A stretch of DNA of 64,000 nt from Streptomyces sp. NBC_00236 (GTDB lineage: Bacteria; Actinomycetota; Actinomycetes; Streptomycetales; Streptomycetaceae), in NCBI RefSeq assembly GCF_036195045.1, contig NZ_CP108100.1:4526001-4590000 (forward strand), read 5' to 3'. The first letter of the stretch is position 1. The number at the start of each line of letters is the position of its first letter. Made by a program: the position numbers and the translations under genes. Shown in pieces: positions 8,263-17,211 of the stretch. Under the pieces are notes generated by a model, which had not been told where the DNA came from, did no database searches, and saw only the letters and a list, made by a program, of their open reading frames with translations.

Positions 8263-8898
8263 ATGGCCATCACCGATGACCTGCGCAAGACCCTCACCGA
8301 CCCGACCCCCCTCTACTTCGCCGCCGGCACGGCTGATCTCGCCGTGCAGCAGGCCCGCAAGGTTCCGGCTCTGATCGAGCAGCTGCGCGCCGAGGCGCCG
8401 GAGCGCATCGAGGCCGTGCGCAACACCGACCCCAAGGCCGTGCAGGAGAAGGTGGCCGGGCAGGCCAAGGAGGCGCAGGCCACCTTCCAGGCCAAGGTCA
8501 CCGAGGTGATCGGGGCGTTCGACACCGACCTGAAGAAGCTGGGCGAGAGCGCCCAGGACCTGGCGCTGCGCGGCGTCGGCGTGGCCGCGGAGTACGCGGT
8601 CAGGGCCCGGGAGACGTACGAGAAGGTCGCCGAGCGCGGCGAGCAGAGCGTGCGGACGTGGCGGGGCGAGACCGCCGAGGAGATCGTCGAGATCGCCGTC
8701 GTCGTCGAGCCGCGCAAGGAGTCGAAGCCGGAGACGGCCAAGCCCGGGCCGAAGCCCGCCGCCAAGCCGGCGCCTGCCGTCAAGCCCGCGCCGAAGACCG
8801 TCAAGGCCGAGGCGCCCAAGCCGTCGCCCGCGCCCGCCAAGAAGGCGCCCGCGCGCAAGCCCGCCGCCAAGAAGACCACGCCGCCCACCACCAAGTAG
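8263..8898 (+). CDS. HbhA-like protein with coiled-coil and Lys/Pro/Ala-rich tail, 211 aa
   Basis: The N-terminal part (residues 1-145) is a long amphipathic helix without membrane segments or signal peptide (AADLAV-type start, AKVTEVIGAFDTDLKKL). The C-terminal 60 residues are KPAAKPAPA-type repeats ending in AAKKTT. This two-part design is that of mycobacterial heparin-binding haemagglutinin HbhA. In Streptomyces the role is unlikely to be host adhesion; binding to membrane lipids or nucleic acid by the basic tail is more plausible. It follows the XRE gene by 43 nt and precedes a DUF2516 membrane protein. The low-complexity tail may vary in length between strains. Confidence 0.8.
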   Translation: MAITDDLRKTLTDPTPLYFAAGTADLAVQQARKVPALIEQLRAEAPERIEAVRNTDPKAVQEKVAGQAKEAQATFQAKVTEVIGAFDTDLKKLGESAQDLALRGVGVAAEYAVRARETYEKVAERGEQSVRTWRGETAEEIVEIAVVVEPRKESKPETAKPGPKPAAKPAPAVKPAPKTVKAEAPKPSPAPAKKAPARKPAAKKTTPPTTK

Positions 8899-9006
8899 CG
8901 CGGCGTTGCCCGGCAGGTGTGCCGGGGCGGCGGGCGGGCACCTTTTCACATGCCCCGGTCGTTGTCCCGGTACCTTGGCCGCGAGCGCTCATCCACTCAC
9001 TAGGCG

Positions 9007-9351
9007 GTGCACCTCATGTTGCTCGAAGGCTTCAATTCCATCCTCGGGCTGATCTTCACGGTCATGACCGTCCTCGCCGTGGCGGCCTTCATCATGGCCG
9101 CGATCGCCCGCGAGGACGCCTACCGCGCCGCGGACAAGCAGAAGAAGTCGTTCTGGCTGATCATTCTCGGCATCGCGGTGGTGGTGAACCTCTGGGTGCC
9201 GATGCTCTTCCTGCAGATCGCCGGGCTGATCGCGTCCATCGTGTTCTTCGTGGACGTACGGCCCGCACTCAAGGCCGTGTCCGGCGGTGGCCGCCGGAGT
9301 GGCGGATCCAGCAGCGACGGGCCGTACGGGCCCTACAACGGCGGGCGTTGA
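9007..9351 (+). CDS. DUF2516 family membrane protein, 114 aa
   Basis: There are two hydrophobic segments: residues 9-33 (ILGLIFTVMTVLAVAAFIMAA) and about 52-83 (FWLIILGIAVVVNLWVPMLF and LQIAGLIASIVFFV, perhaps two helices). These are followed by VDVRPALKAVSGGG and a Gly/Ser-rich tail. This is the DUF2516 pattern and function is unknown. I list GTG 9007; ATG 9016 (MLLEGFN) is equally possible. It completes the XRE-HbhA-DUF2516 trio. Its 3' end overlaps the convergent phosphatase gene by 19 nt. Confidence 0.85.
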   Translation: MHLMLLEGFNSILGLIFTVMTVLAVAAFIMAAIAREDAYRAADKQKKSFWLIILGIAVVVNLWVPMLFLQIAGLIASIVFFVDVRPALKAVSGGGRRSGGSSSDGPYGPYNGGR

Positions 9352-10673
9352 ACGCCTGCGGGTGACACCTGTCCGGGGCGGGGGCGAGGGATGCTCCGGC
9401 CCCGGCCGCCGTTCTGCGCCCGGTTACGGGCGGTGTCGCGCGCGGTGTCCTGGTCGCGGTCGAGCAGGAGGACCGCGACGTCGTCGGTCAGCTCGCCGCC
9501 GTTCAGCTCGCGGACGTGCGTGACCGCCGCTTCCAGCAGCTCCTCGCCGGCCAGGCCCTCGGCCAGCTGGCGGTTGATCATCGCGACCATCCCGTCCTGG
9601 CCGAGGCGCTGCGTGCCGTTGCCGACGCGGCCCTCGATCAGCCCGTCCGTGTACATCATCAGGCTCCAGGAGCCGCCCAGTTCCACCTGCCGGCGCGGCC
9701 AGCGGGCGCGCGGCAGCAGACCGAGCGCCGGTCCGCCGTCCTCGTACGGAAGCAGGTGCGCGGCCCGTCCGCGCCGGGCGATCAGCGGTGCGGGATGGCC
9801 CGCCAGGCACAGGCCCGCGCGGCGGCCGTCGGGGGCGATGTCGACGGTGCAGAGCGTCGCGAAGATCTCCTCGCTCTCCCGTTCGTGCTCCAGGACCTGC
9901 TGGAGCGTGGAGAGCAGTTCGTCGCCGCAGAGTCCTGCCAGGGTCAAGGCCCGCCAGGCGATGCGCAGTTCGACGCCGAGTGCCGCCTCGTCCGGACCGT
10001 GTCCGCAGACGTCGCCGATCATCGCGTGCACCGTGCCGTCAGGGGTGCGGACCGTGTCGTAGAAGTCGCCGCCCAGCAGGGCGCGGCTGCGGCCGGGGCG
10101 GTAGCGGGCCGCGAAGCGCAGATCGGAGCCGTCGAGCAGCGGGGTGGGCAGCAGGCCGCGCTCCAGCCGGGCGTTCTCCTGGGCGCGCAGCCGGGACTCG
10201 GTGAGCTTGTGCTGGGTGACGTCGGCGCGTTTTCGTTCGACGGCGTAGCGGATGGCGCGGCTGAGCAGCCTGCCGTCGAGTTCGCCGCGGAAGAGGTAGT
10301 CCTGTGCCCCCACCCGTACGGCCTCGGCGGCCAGCTCCGCGTCGTCCTCGGCGGTGAGGGCGAGCACGGCGTGCCGGGGCGCGATCCGGAGCACGTGCTG
10401 GAGGGTCGCGAGTCCGTCGGCCTCCGCGCTCCGGTCGCCGGACGGCAGCGCCAGGTCCAGCAGGATGCAGTCCACGTCGTCGGTGAGGAGCCGGCCCGCC
10501 TCGGTCAGGTTGCGGGCGGCGCGGATACGGACCCGGGCACCGGTCGCGGCGGAGAGTTCCGGGACGCTGAAGGTGCCCGACGGCTCGTCCTCGATCACCA
10601 GGAGGGTGAGGTCGGTGCCGTTGCTGGCCTCCGCAGCGGGAACGGCACGCTGCTGCGGTACGGGTACGGGCAT
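9333..10673 (-). CDS. Response-regulator receiver fused to SpoIIE-type PP2C phosphatase, 446 aa
   Basis: Residues about 20-145 form a receiver domain: LLVIEDE acidic pair, DCILLDLAL phospho-acceptor Asp, LALTAED and AQDYLFRG switch/Lys-equivalent region (the usual KP is replaced by RG). A helical linker follows. From about 190 comes a PPM/SpoIIE phosphatase with GGDFYD, MIGDVCGHG, MMYTDGLIE and TDDVAVLLL, so the metal aspartates are present. These proteins (RsbU/RssB-like) usually act in partner switching on anti-anti-sigma factors. The start is ATG 10673; upstream in-frame codons add only a Pro/Arg-rich stretch. No sensor kinase gene is adjacent. Confidence 0.88.
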   Translation of the reverse strand: MPVPVPQQRAVPAAEASNGTDLTLLVIEDEPSGTFSVPELSAATGARVRIRAARNLTEAGRLLTDDVDCILLDLALPSGDRSAEADGLATLQHVLRIAPRHAVLALTAEDDAELAAEAVRVGAQDYLFRGELDGRLLSRAIRYAVERKRADVTQHKLTESRLRAQENARLERGLLPTPLLDGSDLRFAARYRPGRSRALLGGDFYDTVRTPDGTVHAMIGDVCGHGPDEAALGVELRIAWRALTLAGLCGDELLSTLQQVLEHERESEEIFATLCTVDIAPDGRRAGLCLAGHPAPLIARRGRAAHLLPYEDGGPALGLLPRARWPRRQVELGGSWSLMMYTDGLIEGRVGNGTQRLGQDGMVAMINRQLAEGLAGEELLEAAVTHVRELNGGELTDDVAVLLLDRDQDTARDTARNRAQNGGRGRSIPRPRPGQVSPAGVQRPPL

Positions 10674-10994
10674 CGGTTCGGGTTTCCTTCCCTCCCCCCG
10701 AGGGCGCGGCGGAACGACGATCGACGACCCGCCAGACGGGGACGATAGCGGTACGGGATGCGGGAACGGAATGGTGCACGGCACTCGGCCTCCGGCATAT
10801 GCACCGCCATAAGCCGCGTCAGGTCACGGATCCGGCGCGATGTGCCGTTCCGAGGCGCCCGGAACGGCATGACAAAGGTCACGCCGCCCTCCCGGGCCCA
10901 AGTGGCGCCGCTCACGCCGGTACCCGCGCAGTGCGAACGCACCGGGCCCTGCTCACTGATCCGACCTGATCCGACCTGATCCGGGCGAGAGGTC
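10674..10994. other. Intergenic region with inverted repeat and short direct repeats
   Basis: This 321-bp gap separates two minus-strand genes. It holds a 10-bp inverted repeat (10843-10852 with 10860-10869, 7-nt loop) that may terminate the NlpC/P60 transcript or act as an operator for the phosphatase gene. Next to the NlpC stop is a run of about 2.7 copies of TGATCCGACC (10957-10984). I see no gene. Confidence 0.5.
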
Positions 10995-12053
10995 CTAGCT
11001 GTCCGGGCGGACGACTCCGAGGATCTCCATCGAGCCCGCTCCGGCGAGCGTGACGTCGCGGCCCGGGCGCGGGGCGTGGACGATCGCGCCGTCGCCGATG
11101 TACATCCCGACGTGGCTGGCGTCGCTGTGGTAGATGATCAGGTCGCCGGGGCGCATGTCCTCGATCGCGATGTGCGGCAGCTGCCGCCACTGCTCCTGCG
11201 AGGTGCGCGGGATCGGCCGGCCGGCCGATGCCCAGGCCTGCGAGGTCAGTCCGGAGCAGTCGTACGACTTGGGTCCCTCGGCCCCCCACACGTACGGCAG
11301 GCCGATCTTGGAGGTTGCGAAGGCCACCGCCTTCTTGCCGCTCGCGCTCGCCCCGCGGTTGATCTCCTTCAGCGCGCCGGAGCTCAGCCAGGCGCTCTGC
11401 GACTTGTACTCCGCCTCCTGTTCCAGCTGGAGGAGGCGGGCGCGCTCCTTCTTCTCCAGCTGGGACTCCAGCTTCTTCGCCGCCGCGATCTGCTCGTTGA
11501 TCTTCTTCTTGGCCTTGGCCTGCTTGACGCGATTGGCTTCGAGCTTGGTCCAGTTGGTGCTCGCGTCCTGCGTGTACGTCTTCAAGTCCTCCTGGGTCCT
11601 GTTCAGTTCCCCCAGGAGTCCCTTGGCGGCCTTCTGGCCCTGCTGGGCCCGGCCGATCCCGTCCAGGAAGAGCTGCGGGTCCCCGCTGAGCATGAGCCGG
11701 GCGCCCGGGGGCAGTCCGGCGTTGCGGTACTCCTCGCGGGCCTGGGCGCCCGCTCTGCTCTTGAGCTCGGCGATCTTCGCCTGGCCCTCGACTATGGCCT
11801 GGGCCAGCTTGACGATCTCGCCCGACTGCTTCTTGGTCTTCTCCTCGGCGAGGTTGTACGCGTCCGTGGCCGATCCGGCGGCCCGGTAGAGGCCGTCGAT
11901 CTCCTGGCGCACCTCTTCGAGGCTCTTCTTCACCGGCCGGTCCGCGGCGGGCGAGGGGGGCGCGGGTGCGGCGAAGGCCTGGACCGGTGAGGCCAGGACG
12001 GCCATTGCGCAGACCAGAGTGATCGCGGCAGCGGCACAGTGGCGTCGGTACAC
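10995..12053 (-). CDS. Secreted NlpC/P60 peptidoglycan endopeptidase, 352 aa
   Basis: Residues 1-29 are a Sec signal peptide (AAAAITLVCAMAVLASPVQA, cleavage near AFA-AP). Residues 41-220 are predicted coiled coil (LEEVRQEIDGLYRAAG, KKKINEQIAAAKKLESQLEK). Residues 238-352 are NlpC/P60, with catalytic Cys266 in YDCSGLTSQAW, His314 in SHVGMYIG and His326 in IVHAPRPG. The enzyme is exported and cleaves D-Glu-diaminopimelate type bonds in wall peptide stems; the coiled coil probably restrains activity as in RipA/CwlO-type enzymes. I looked for a c-di-AMP riboswitch in the 260-nt leader and could not recognise one. Confidence 0.93.
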   Translation of the reverse strand: MYRRHCAAAAITLVCAMAVLASPVQAFAAPAPPSPAADRPVKKSLEEVRQEIDGLYRAAGSATDAYNLAEEKTKKQSGEIVKLAQAIVEGQAKIAELKSRAGAQAREEYRNAGLPPGARLMLSGDPQLFLDGIGRAQQGQKAAKGLLGELNRTQEDLKTYTQDASTNWTKLEANRVKQAKAKKKINEQIAAAKKLESQLEKKERARLLQLEQEAEYKSQSAWLSSGALKEINRGASASGKKAVAFATSKIGLPYVWGAEGPKSYDCSGLTSQAWASAGRPIPRTSQEQWRQLPHIAIEDMRPGDLIIYHSDASHVGMYIGDGAIVHAPRPGRDVTLAGAGSMEILGVVRPDS

Positions 12054-12315
12054 GAAGCTCCCCCTCCGAGCGGATCCCTGCGGATGCGGTACGGATCTGA
12101 TTTACCGTCAGTAACTTATGGCGCCGACGAGATCGTGCCATGCCCTACCGAAAAGCAACAGAGGCTGACACATCTCCGCAGCTCGCGAACCCCCTTGGCG
12201 CTCCCCGGCCCCTGGCGTCCGCCCGTGTGGATCAGGCCCCCCTGTTCAGGGACGAACGATGCCGTGCCGACGTTCCCGGCGCCGGGAGAGTTCACCCTGT
12301 TCTCCGTGTGCTGGG

Positions 12316-13092
12316 CTACCGCTCTGGTTGGAGTGCCGCCCATTTCACCGTCACTTCGCCCTGGCGCCACCGCCGTACGCCGTCCGTCAGCGGCCACGCG
12401 CCGGACAGCGCCCGCACGGCCGTGATCCAGCGCTGCCGGGCGCCCAGCGAGGCGTACGGTGCCGCCGCCGCCCAGGCCCGGTCGAAGTCGCGCAGGAAGG
12501 CGTGGACGGGCTCGCCCGGCACATTGCGGTGGATCAGCGCCTTGGGCAGCCGCTCCGCGAGGTCGGACGGGCGGCCGAGGGAGCCGAGCCGGGTCGCGAA
12601 GGTGACCGTGCGGGGGCCCTCCGGGCCCAGCGCCACCCAGACGTGGCGGCGCCCGATCTCGTCGCAGGTGCCCTCCACCAGCAGGCCGCCCGGCGCGAGC
12701 CGGTCGCACAGCCGCTGCCACACGGCGGCGACCTCGGCCTCGTCGTACTGGCGCAGGACGTTCGCCGCCCGGATCAGTGCGGGCCGCTCCGGCAGGGGGA
12801 TCTCGAAGCCGCCGTGCCGGAAGGTGAGGCCCTCGCGCTCGTACGGCCGCGCCGCCTCGACGCGTTCCGGGGAGATCTCGATGCCGACCACACGGGTGCG
12901 GGGCTCGGCGGTGCGCAGGCGCTCCAGCAGTTCGAGGGCGGTCCAGGGCGCGGCGCCGTACCCGAGGTCGACCGCCACGGGGGCGTCGGCGCGGCGCAGG
13001 GCGGGGCCGTGCGTGGCGGCGATCCAGCGGTCCATGCGGCGCAGCCGGTTCGGGTTGGTGGTCCCGCGGGTGGCGGTGCCGATCGGGCGCAT
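12316..13092 (-). CDS. Class I SAM-dependent methyltransferase, 258 aa
   Basis: The AdoMet-binding loop is VAVDLGYGAAPWTAL (motif I, about residues 40-54), followed by RVVGIEISPERVEAA (motif II acidic residue) and IRAANVLRQYDEAEV. The methyl acceptor cannot be inferred. The start is ATG 13092. TACGCT lies 7 nt upstream on the minus strand, so the mRNA is probably leaderless. It is divergent from mshA, with 242 nt between the starts. Confidence 0.85.
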   Translation of the reverse strand: MRPIGTATRGTTNPNRLRRMDRWIAATHGPALRRADAPVAVDLGYGAAPWTALELLERLRTAEPRTRVVGIEISPERVEAARPYEREGLTFRHGGFEIPLPERPALIRAANVLRQYDEAEVAAVWQRLCDRLAPGGLLVEGTCDEIGRRHVWVALGPEGPRTVTFATRLGSLGRPSDLAERLPKALIHRNVPGEPVHAFLRDFDRAWAAAAPYASLGARQRWITAVRALSGAWPLTDGVRRWRQGEVTVKWAALQPER

Positions 13093-13205
13093 GACACAGA
13101 GCGTAACCACTCGGCCGGGCCCGGCGGCCGTGCGTCGCGACACGCCGGAGCCCTACCGTAATGATTTGGCAAAGCGGAAATGAAAGGAGGAGTTCCGCTG
13201 TTCAG

Positions 13206-13269
13206 CCTTCCGAAAGGGTCCGTGCGCCTTCCGGGTGGGACCGTGCGCCTTCCGAGAGGGGACCGTGCG
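13206..13269 (+). repeat. Three tandem 21/22-bp repeats upstream of mshA
   Basis: Copies start at 13206, 13227 and 13248, each built as CCTTCCG, a 5-8 bp purine-rich variable part, and GGWCCGTGCG. A fourth partial unit follows at 13271. The array ends about 65 nt before the mshA start and may carry regulatory sites. Confidence 0.8.
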
Positions 13270-13334
13270 CCCTTTTCGTGCCATGCCGTGAACGAAGTCG
13301 GTACCAGTGCCCTGAGCGAGGAGGACCGGACGAC

Positions 13335-14699
13335 GTGAGTCAGTACGTCTCCCGGCTCGGCAGCAGCCGTGTCGCGCCGCGTCTCAGGTTCCCCGCAGGC
13401 TTCACCGGTTCCTTCCCCGGCGGCCCCCGCAGGCCGCGCCGGATCGCGATGCTCTCCGTGCACACCTCCCCGCTGCACCAGCCGGGTACGGGTGACGCGG
13501 GCGGCATGAACGTGTACATCGTGGAGCTCGCCAAGCGCCTGGCCGCGATCAACATCGAGGTCGAGATCTTCACCCGCTCCACCACCGGCGCGCTGCCGCC
13601 GGCCGTCGAGATGGCGCCGGGCGTCCTGGTCCGGCACGTCGACGCGGGCCCGTACGAAGGGCTGGCCAAGGAGGAGCTGCCCGCCCAGCTCTGCGCCTTC
13701 ACGCACGGCGTGATGCAGGCGTGGGCCGGTCAGCGCCCCGGCTACTACGACCTGGTGCACTCCCACTACTGGCTCTCCGGCCAGGTCGGCTGGCTCGCCG
13801 CGCAGCGCTGGGGCGTCCCGCTCGTCCACGCCATGCACACCATGGCCAAGGTCAAGAACGCCGCGCTCGCCGAGGGCGACACCCCCGAGCCCGCCGCCCG
13901 CGTCATCGGCGAGACCCAGATCGTGCACGCCTCCGACCGGCTGATCGCGAACACCGCCGAGGAGGCGGACGAGCTCGTCCGCTTCTACGACGCCGAACCG
14001 GGCGCCGTCGCCGTCGTCCACCCCGGCGTCAACCTGGACCGCTTCCGCCCCGCCGACGGCCGCGCCGCGGCCCGCGCGCGCCTCGGGCTGCCGCAGGACG
14101 CCCTGATCCCGCTCTTCGCGGGCCGCATCCAGCCGCTCAAGGCCCCGGACGTGCTGCTGCGGGCCGTCGCCGCGCTGCTGGACCGGGACCCGTCACTGCG
14201 CTCCCGCATCGTCGTGCCGGTCGTCGGGGGACCGAGCGGCAGCGGGCTCGCCAAGCCGGAGGGCCTGCAGAAGCTGGCCGCCCGCCTCGGCATCGCGGAC
14301 GTCGTGCGGTTCCACCCGCCGGTCGGGCAGGACCAGCTCGCCGACTGGTTCCGGGCCGCGTCCGTGCTGGTCATGCCCTCGTACAGCGAGTCCTTCGGCC
14401 TGGTCGCCATAGAGGCCCAGGCGGCCGGCACCCCGGTCGTCGCCGCCGCCGTGGGCGGACTGCCGGTGGCGGTACGGGACGGCGTCAGCGGCTTCCTGAT
14501 TCCCGGGCACGACCCGGAGGCGTACGCCGAGGTGCTTCAGCGCTTCGCGGTGGCGCCCGAGCTCGTCGACCGGATGGGCGGCGAGGCCGCCGCGCACGCG
14601 CAGCGCTTCGGCTGGGACACGGCGGCGGCGGCGACCGCGGACGTGTACACCGACGCGGTGCAGGACCACCGGCGCCGGGTCCGCTCGCACCACGGGTGA
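13335..14699 (+). CDS. mshA: D-inositol-3-phosphate glycosyltransferase, mycothiol biosynthesis
   Basis: This is a GT4-family GT-B enzyme of 454 aa that joins UDP-GlcNAc to 1L-myo-inositol-1-phosphate, the first step of mycothiol synthesis. Diagnostic segments are the N-terminal [47 protein letters not shown], the phosphate-binding [15 protein letters not shown] and the E-x7-E motif ESFGLVAIE near residues 351-361. GTG 13335 is preceded by GAGGAGGA at 13318-13325, which decides this start over longer open frames. YbjN follows after 51 nt. Tandem repeats lie upstream. Confidence 0.96.
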   Translation: MSQYVSRLGSSRVAPRLRFPAGFTGSFPGGPRRPRRIAMLSVHTSPLHQPGTGDAGGMNVYIVELAKRLAAINIEVEIFTRSTTGALPPAVEMAPGVLVRHVDAGPYEGLAKEELPAQLCAFTHGVMQAWAGQRPGYYDLVHSHYWLSGQVGWLAAQRWGVPLVHAMHTMAKVKNAALAEGDTPEPAARVIGETQIVHASDRLIANTAEEADELVRFYDAEPGAVAVVHPGVNLDRFRPADGRAAARARLGLPQDALIPLFAGRIQPLKAPDVLLRAVAALLDRDPSLRSRIVVPVVGGPSGSGLAKPEGLQKLAARLGIADVVRFHPPVGQDQLADWFRAASVLVMPSYSESFGLVAIEAQAAGTPVVAAAVGGLPVAVRDGVSGFLIPGHDPEAYAEVLQRFAVAPELVDRMGGEAAAHAQRFGWDTAAAATADVYTDAVQDHRRRVRSHHG

Positions 14700-14750
14700 C
14701 ACGGGGGTTCCCGCCGGACCCGCACCCGGCGCCTGACGTACGCTCGCTCC

Positions 14751-15278
14751 ATGGCTGACGTACCCGAGGAAGCGGCGACGCCGCAGGTCGCACAGGTCGC
14801 CCAGGTCATCGGGGCGACGCTGAAGGATGCCGGGCTCGACTACGAGAGCCCCGCGCCCGGCCATTACGTCGTCCAGTTGCCCGGCACCCGCAAGCTCGCC
14901 ACCACCTGCTCGCTCATCGTCGGCACGCACGCGCTGTCCCTCAACGCCTTCGTCATCCGGCACCCCGACGAGAACGACGCGGCGGTGCACCGCTGGCTGC
15001 TGGAGCGCAACCTCCGGCTGTTCGGCGTGAGTTACGCGATCGACTCGCTCGGGGACGTCTACCTCGTCGGCAAACTGCCGCTGTCCGTGGTGACGCCCGG
15101 GGAGCTGGACCGGCTGCTCGGCGTGGTCCTGGAGGCTGCCGACGGCGCCTTCAACCCCCTGCTCGAACTCGGTTTCGCGAGCGCGATCCGCAAGGAGTAC
15201 GCGTGGCGGGTGTCGCGCGGGGAGTCCACGCGCAACCTGGAAGCGTTCACGCATCTGACCCAGCGCCCAGCGGACTAA
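14751..15278 (+). CDS. YbjN domain-containing protein, 175 aa
   Basis: This is a YbjN-like fold resembling type III secretion chaperones: GHYVVQLPGTRKLATTCSLI, LSLNAFVIRHPDENDAAVHR and WLLERNLRLFGVSYAIDSLG, with GDVYLVGKLPLS following. It is cytoplasmic, with no membrane segment. Function is unknown; pairing with mshA is common in Streptomyces and suggests a thiol- or stress-related role, but that is only context. TACGCT at 14739-14744 lies 6 nt before ATG 14751, suggesting a leaderless transcript of its own rather than strict co-transcription with mshA. Confidence 0.88.
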   Translation: MADVPEEAATPQVAQVAQVIGATLKDAGLDYESPAPGHYVVQLPGTRKLATTCSLIVGTHALSLNAFVIRHPDENDAAVHRWLLERNLRLFGVSYAIDSLGDVYLVGKLPLSVVTPGELDRLLGVVLEAADGAFNPLLELGFASAIRKEYAWRVSRGESTRNLEAFTHLTQRPAD

Positions 15279-15442
15279 CGGCTACCGCCCGGCCGTTCCC
15301 TGCCTGTTCCCCCGCCTGACGTTTCCCCGGTGCGCAACTCTTTCGCTGCGCCCGGGGCTCGTGGCATGCTCACCGCCGACGCAGATATGAACATCGTTCA
15401 CATCCATGAAAAGCAGTGCAAGCATGGAAGGCGGACCGGCTC

Positions 15443-17164
15443 ATGGCGCCCCAGGCGACGCAGAGGAACTTCAGCAGGCGTGGACTGCTCGGCAGCGCGG
15501 TGGCCGTTGCCGTGGCCGCGGCAACGGGAACGCTCGGAGGCGGAACGGCCTTCGCCGCGAGCGGCGGCACCGGCGCCCCGGTCGGCGGGCGGCCACCGCT
15601 GTCCCCGCTCTGGCGGGAGTTCACCGCAGCACCCTTCACCCACCCGCAGATCCCGTTCATCGGCCGGGCCGGCTACCGCGGCGGCTCCGCGCTGCCCCGC
15701 CCCCGTACCGGCCACGGCTTCACCGCCAACGTCCTGCACTACGGCGCCCGGCCGGACAACTCCGCCGATGCCGCCCCCGCGATCAACCGCGCCATCGCCG
15801 CTGCCGGAGAGCACGGCGGCGGCACGGTGATCGTCCCCGAGGGCACGTACCGCATCGACGACATCATCCGTATCGGCCACAGCAACGTCGTGGTGCGCGG
15901 CGCGGGCAGCGGTCGCACCACACTCAACGCCACGAAGAACCTCACCGAGCTCATCGGCGCGTACGGCAGCCGATACGGCGGCGACAAGTCCAGCTGGTCC
16001 TGGGCCGGCGGGCTCATCTGGCTCTGCCCCGAGGCCCGTTGGACCTCGCTCACCGACGCCATCAAGGCGAAGGCCTGGCCCTTCGAGGGCTGGACCGGCA
16101 ACAAGCGGGACGAGTGGCAGACCCTGACCACCGTCGCCCCCGCCCGCCTGGGCGATCGCACGATCACCGTCGACGACACCCGGAAGCTGAAGCGCGGCGC
16201 ACTCGTCCTGCTCCGGCTCGCCGACGACTCCGCCCACACCCTCCTGGAGCACATGGCGGGCGACGGAGCCGGACCGGAGGCGTACTACTGGGACGACAAG
16301 ACCAAGCTGACCTCGTACGTCCCCTACGAATGGCCCGTCCGCATCACCGCCGTCCACGGCCGCCGGGTCACCCTGGAGCGGCCCCTCCCGCTCGACGTCC
16401 GCCCCGAGTGGGACCCGCGCCTCACCACCCTCGCGACCCCGCTCACCGGCTCCGGCGTCGAAGGCCTCACCCTCGAAGCGGTCGAGACCCCGCAGTCGCC
16501 GCACCTGCTCGACAAGGGCTACAACGGCGTCGCGTTCCAGTGCGCGTACGACTGCTGGGCCGACGACATCACCGTCCGCCACGTCGACAACGGCTTCGGC
16601 CTCATCGGCGCCTCCGCCTGCACCCTGCGCCGCACGAAGGTCGCGGGGCGCGGCTCGCACCACCCGTACTACTGCCGCGAAGGCAGCCACGACAACCTGA
16701 TCGAGGACTTCACCATCGAGCAGCGCACCGTCCCGGCGCCCTCCGGGACCCAGCTGCACGGCATCAACGTCGAGGGCCTGTCCAGCTACAACGTCTGGTC
16801 GCGCGGCGTGATGGAGATGGGCACCTTCGACTCGCACCGGGGCATGCCGTTCGCCAACGTCCGCACCGACATCACCGTGAACAACAACGGGCGCCACGGC
16901 GGCGACGCGAGCGCCGGACCGCTCTTCGGCGCCCGCTTCACGCACTGGAACATCCGCGTCACCAACGGCCGGGCCGGCCTGATGCGGATCGACGGCCTCG
17001 CCCCGTACAGCGCGACCGTCGGGGTGAGCGAGGTGACGGAGTTCGACCAGATCGACGTCCCCGACTTCACCGGCGACCTGCACACCCGCCTGGAGGCGTA
17101 CGGAACCCCGGAGACCGTCCGGCCGGCCAACCTCCATGACGCCCAACGAGCGCTGGGTCGCTGA
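15443..17164 (+). CDS. Tat-exported right-handed beta-helix protein (pectate lyase/GH28-like), 573 aa
   Basis: The N-terminus has a twin-arginine signal (NFSRRGLLGSAVAVAV, cleavage around AFA-AS near residue 39), so it is exported folded. The mature protein opens with NVLHYGARPDNSADAAPAIN and GTVIVPEGTYRI, the start of pectate-lyase-3-type beta helices. Later turns include SNVVVRGAGSGRTTL and VEGLTLEAV. Acidic residues near DNGFGLIGAS and DFTIEQRT could serve catalysis, but the substrate, presumably a polysaccharide, is not identifiable. I use ATG 15443; GTG 15416 is in frame. A small dyad TGAAC-ATC-GTTCA at 15388-15400 lies upstream and may be a sugar-repressor site. Confidence 0.82.
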   Translation: MAPQATQRNFSRRGLLGSAVAVAVAAATGTLGGGTAFAASGGTGAPVGGRPPLSPLWREFTAAPFTHPQIPFIGRAGYRGGSALPRPRTGHGFTANVLHYGARPDNSADAAPAINRAIAAAGEHGGGTVIVPEGTYRIDDIIRIGHSNVVVRGAGSGRTTLNATKNLTELIGAYGSRYGGDKSSWSWAGGLIWLCPEARWTSLTDAIKAKAWPFEGWTGNKRDEWQTLTTVAPARLGDRTITVDDTRKLKRGALVLLRLADDSAHTLLEHMAGDGAGPEAYYWDDKTKLTSYVPYEWPVRITAVHGRRVTLERPLPLDVRPEWDPRLTTLATPLTGSGVEGLTLEAVETPQSPHLLDKGYNGVAFQCAYDCWADDITVRHVDNGFGLIGASACTLRRTKVAGRGSHHPYYCREGSHDNLIEDFTIEQRTVPAPSGTQLHGINVEGLSSYNVWSRGVMEMGTFDSHRGMPFANVRTDITVNNNGRHGGDASAGPLFGARFTHWNIRVTNGRAGLMRIDGLAPYSATVGVSEVTEFDQIDVPDFTGDLHTRLEAYGTPETVRPANLHDAQRALGR

Positions 17165-17173
17165 AGGACGAGC

Positions 17174-17211
17174 GCCGGCGCTGCGGCCGCCATCAGGCCC
17201 GCAGCGCCGGC
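17174..17211. terminator. Bidirectional hairpin between convergent genes
   Basis: Arms 17174-17185 and 17200-17211 (GCCGGCGCTGCG and its complement) form a 12-bp GC-only stem. It lies directly after the beta-helix gene and overlaps the last codons of the convergent kinase-like gene. Confidence 0.7.

Noticed and set aside
12054..12315. Possible c-di-AMP (ydaO) riboswitch upstream of the NlpC/P60 gene
   Set aside because: Such riboswitches often precede wall hydrolase genes, but I could not recognise the conserved core or pseudoknot sequences in this leader.
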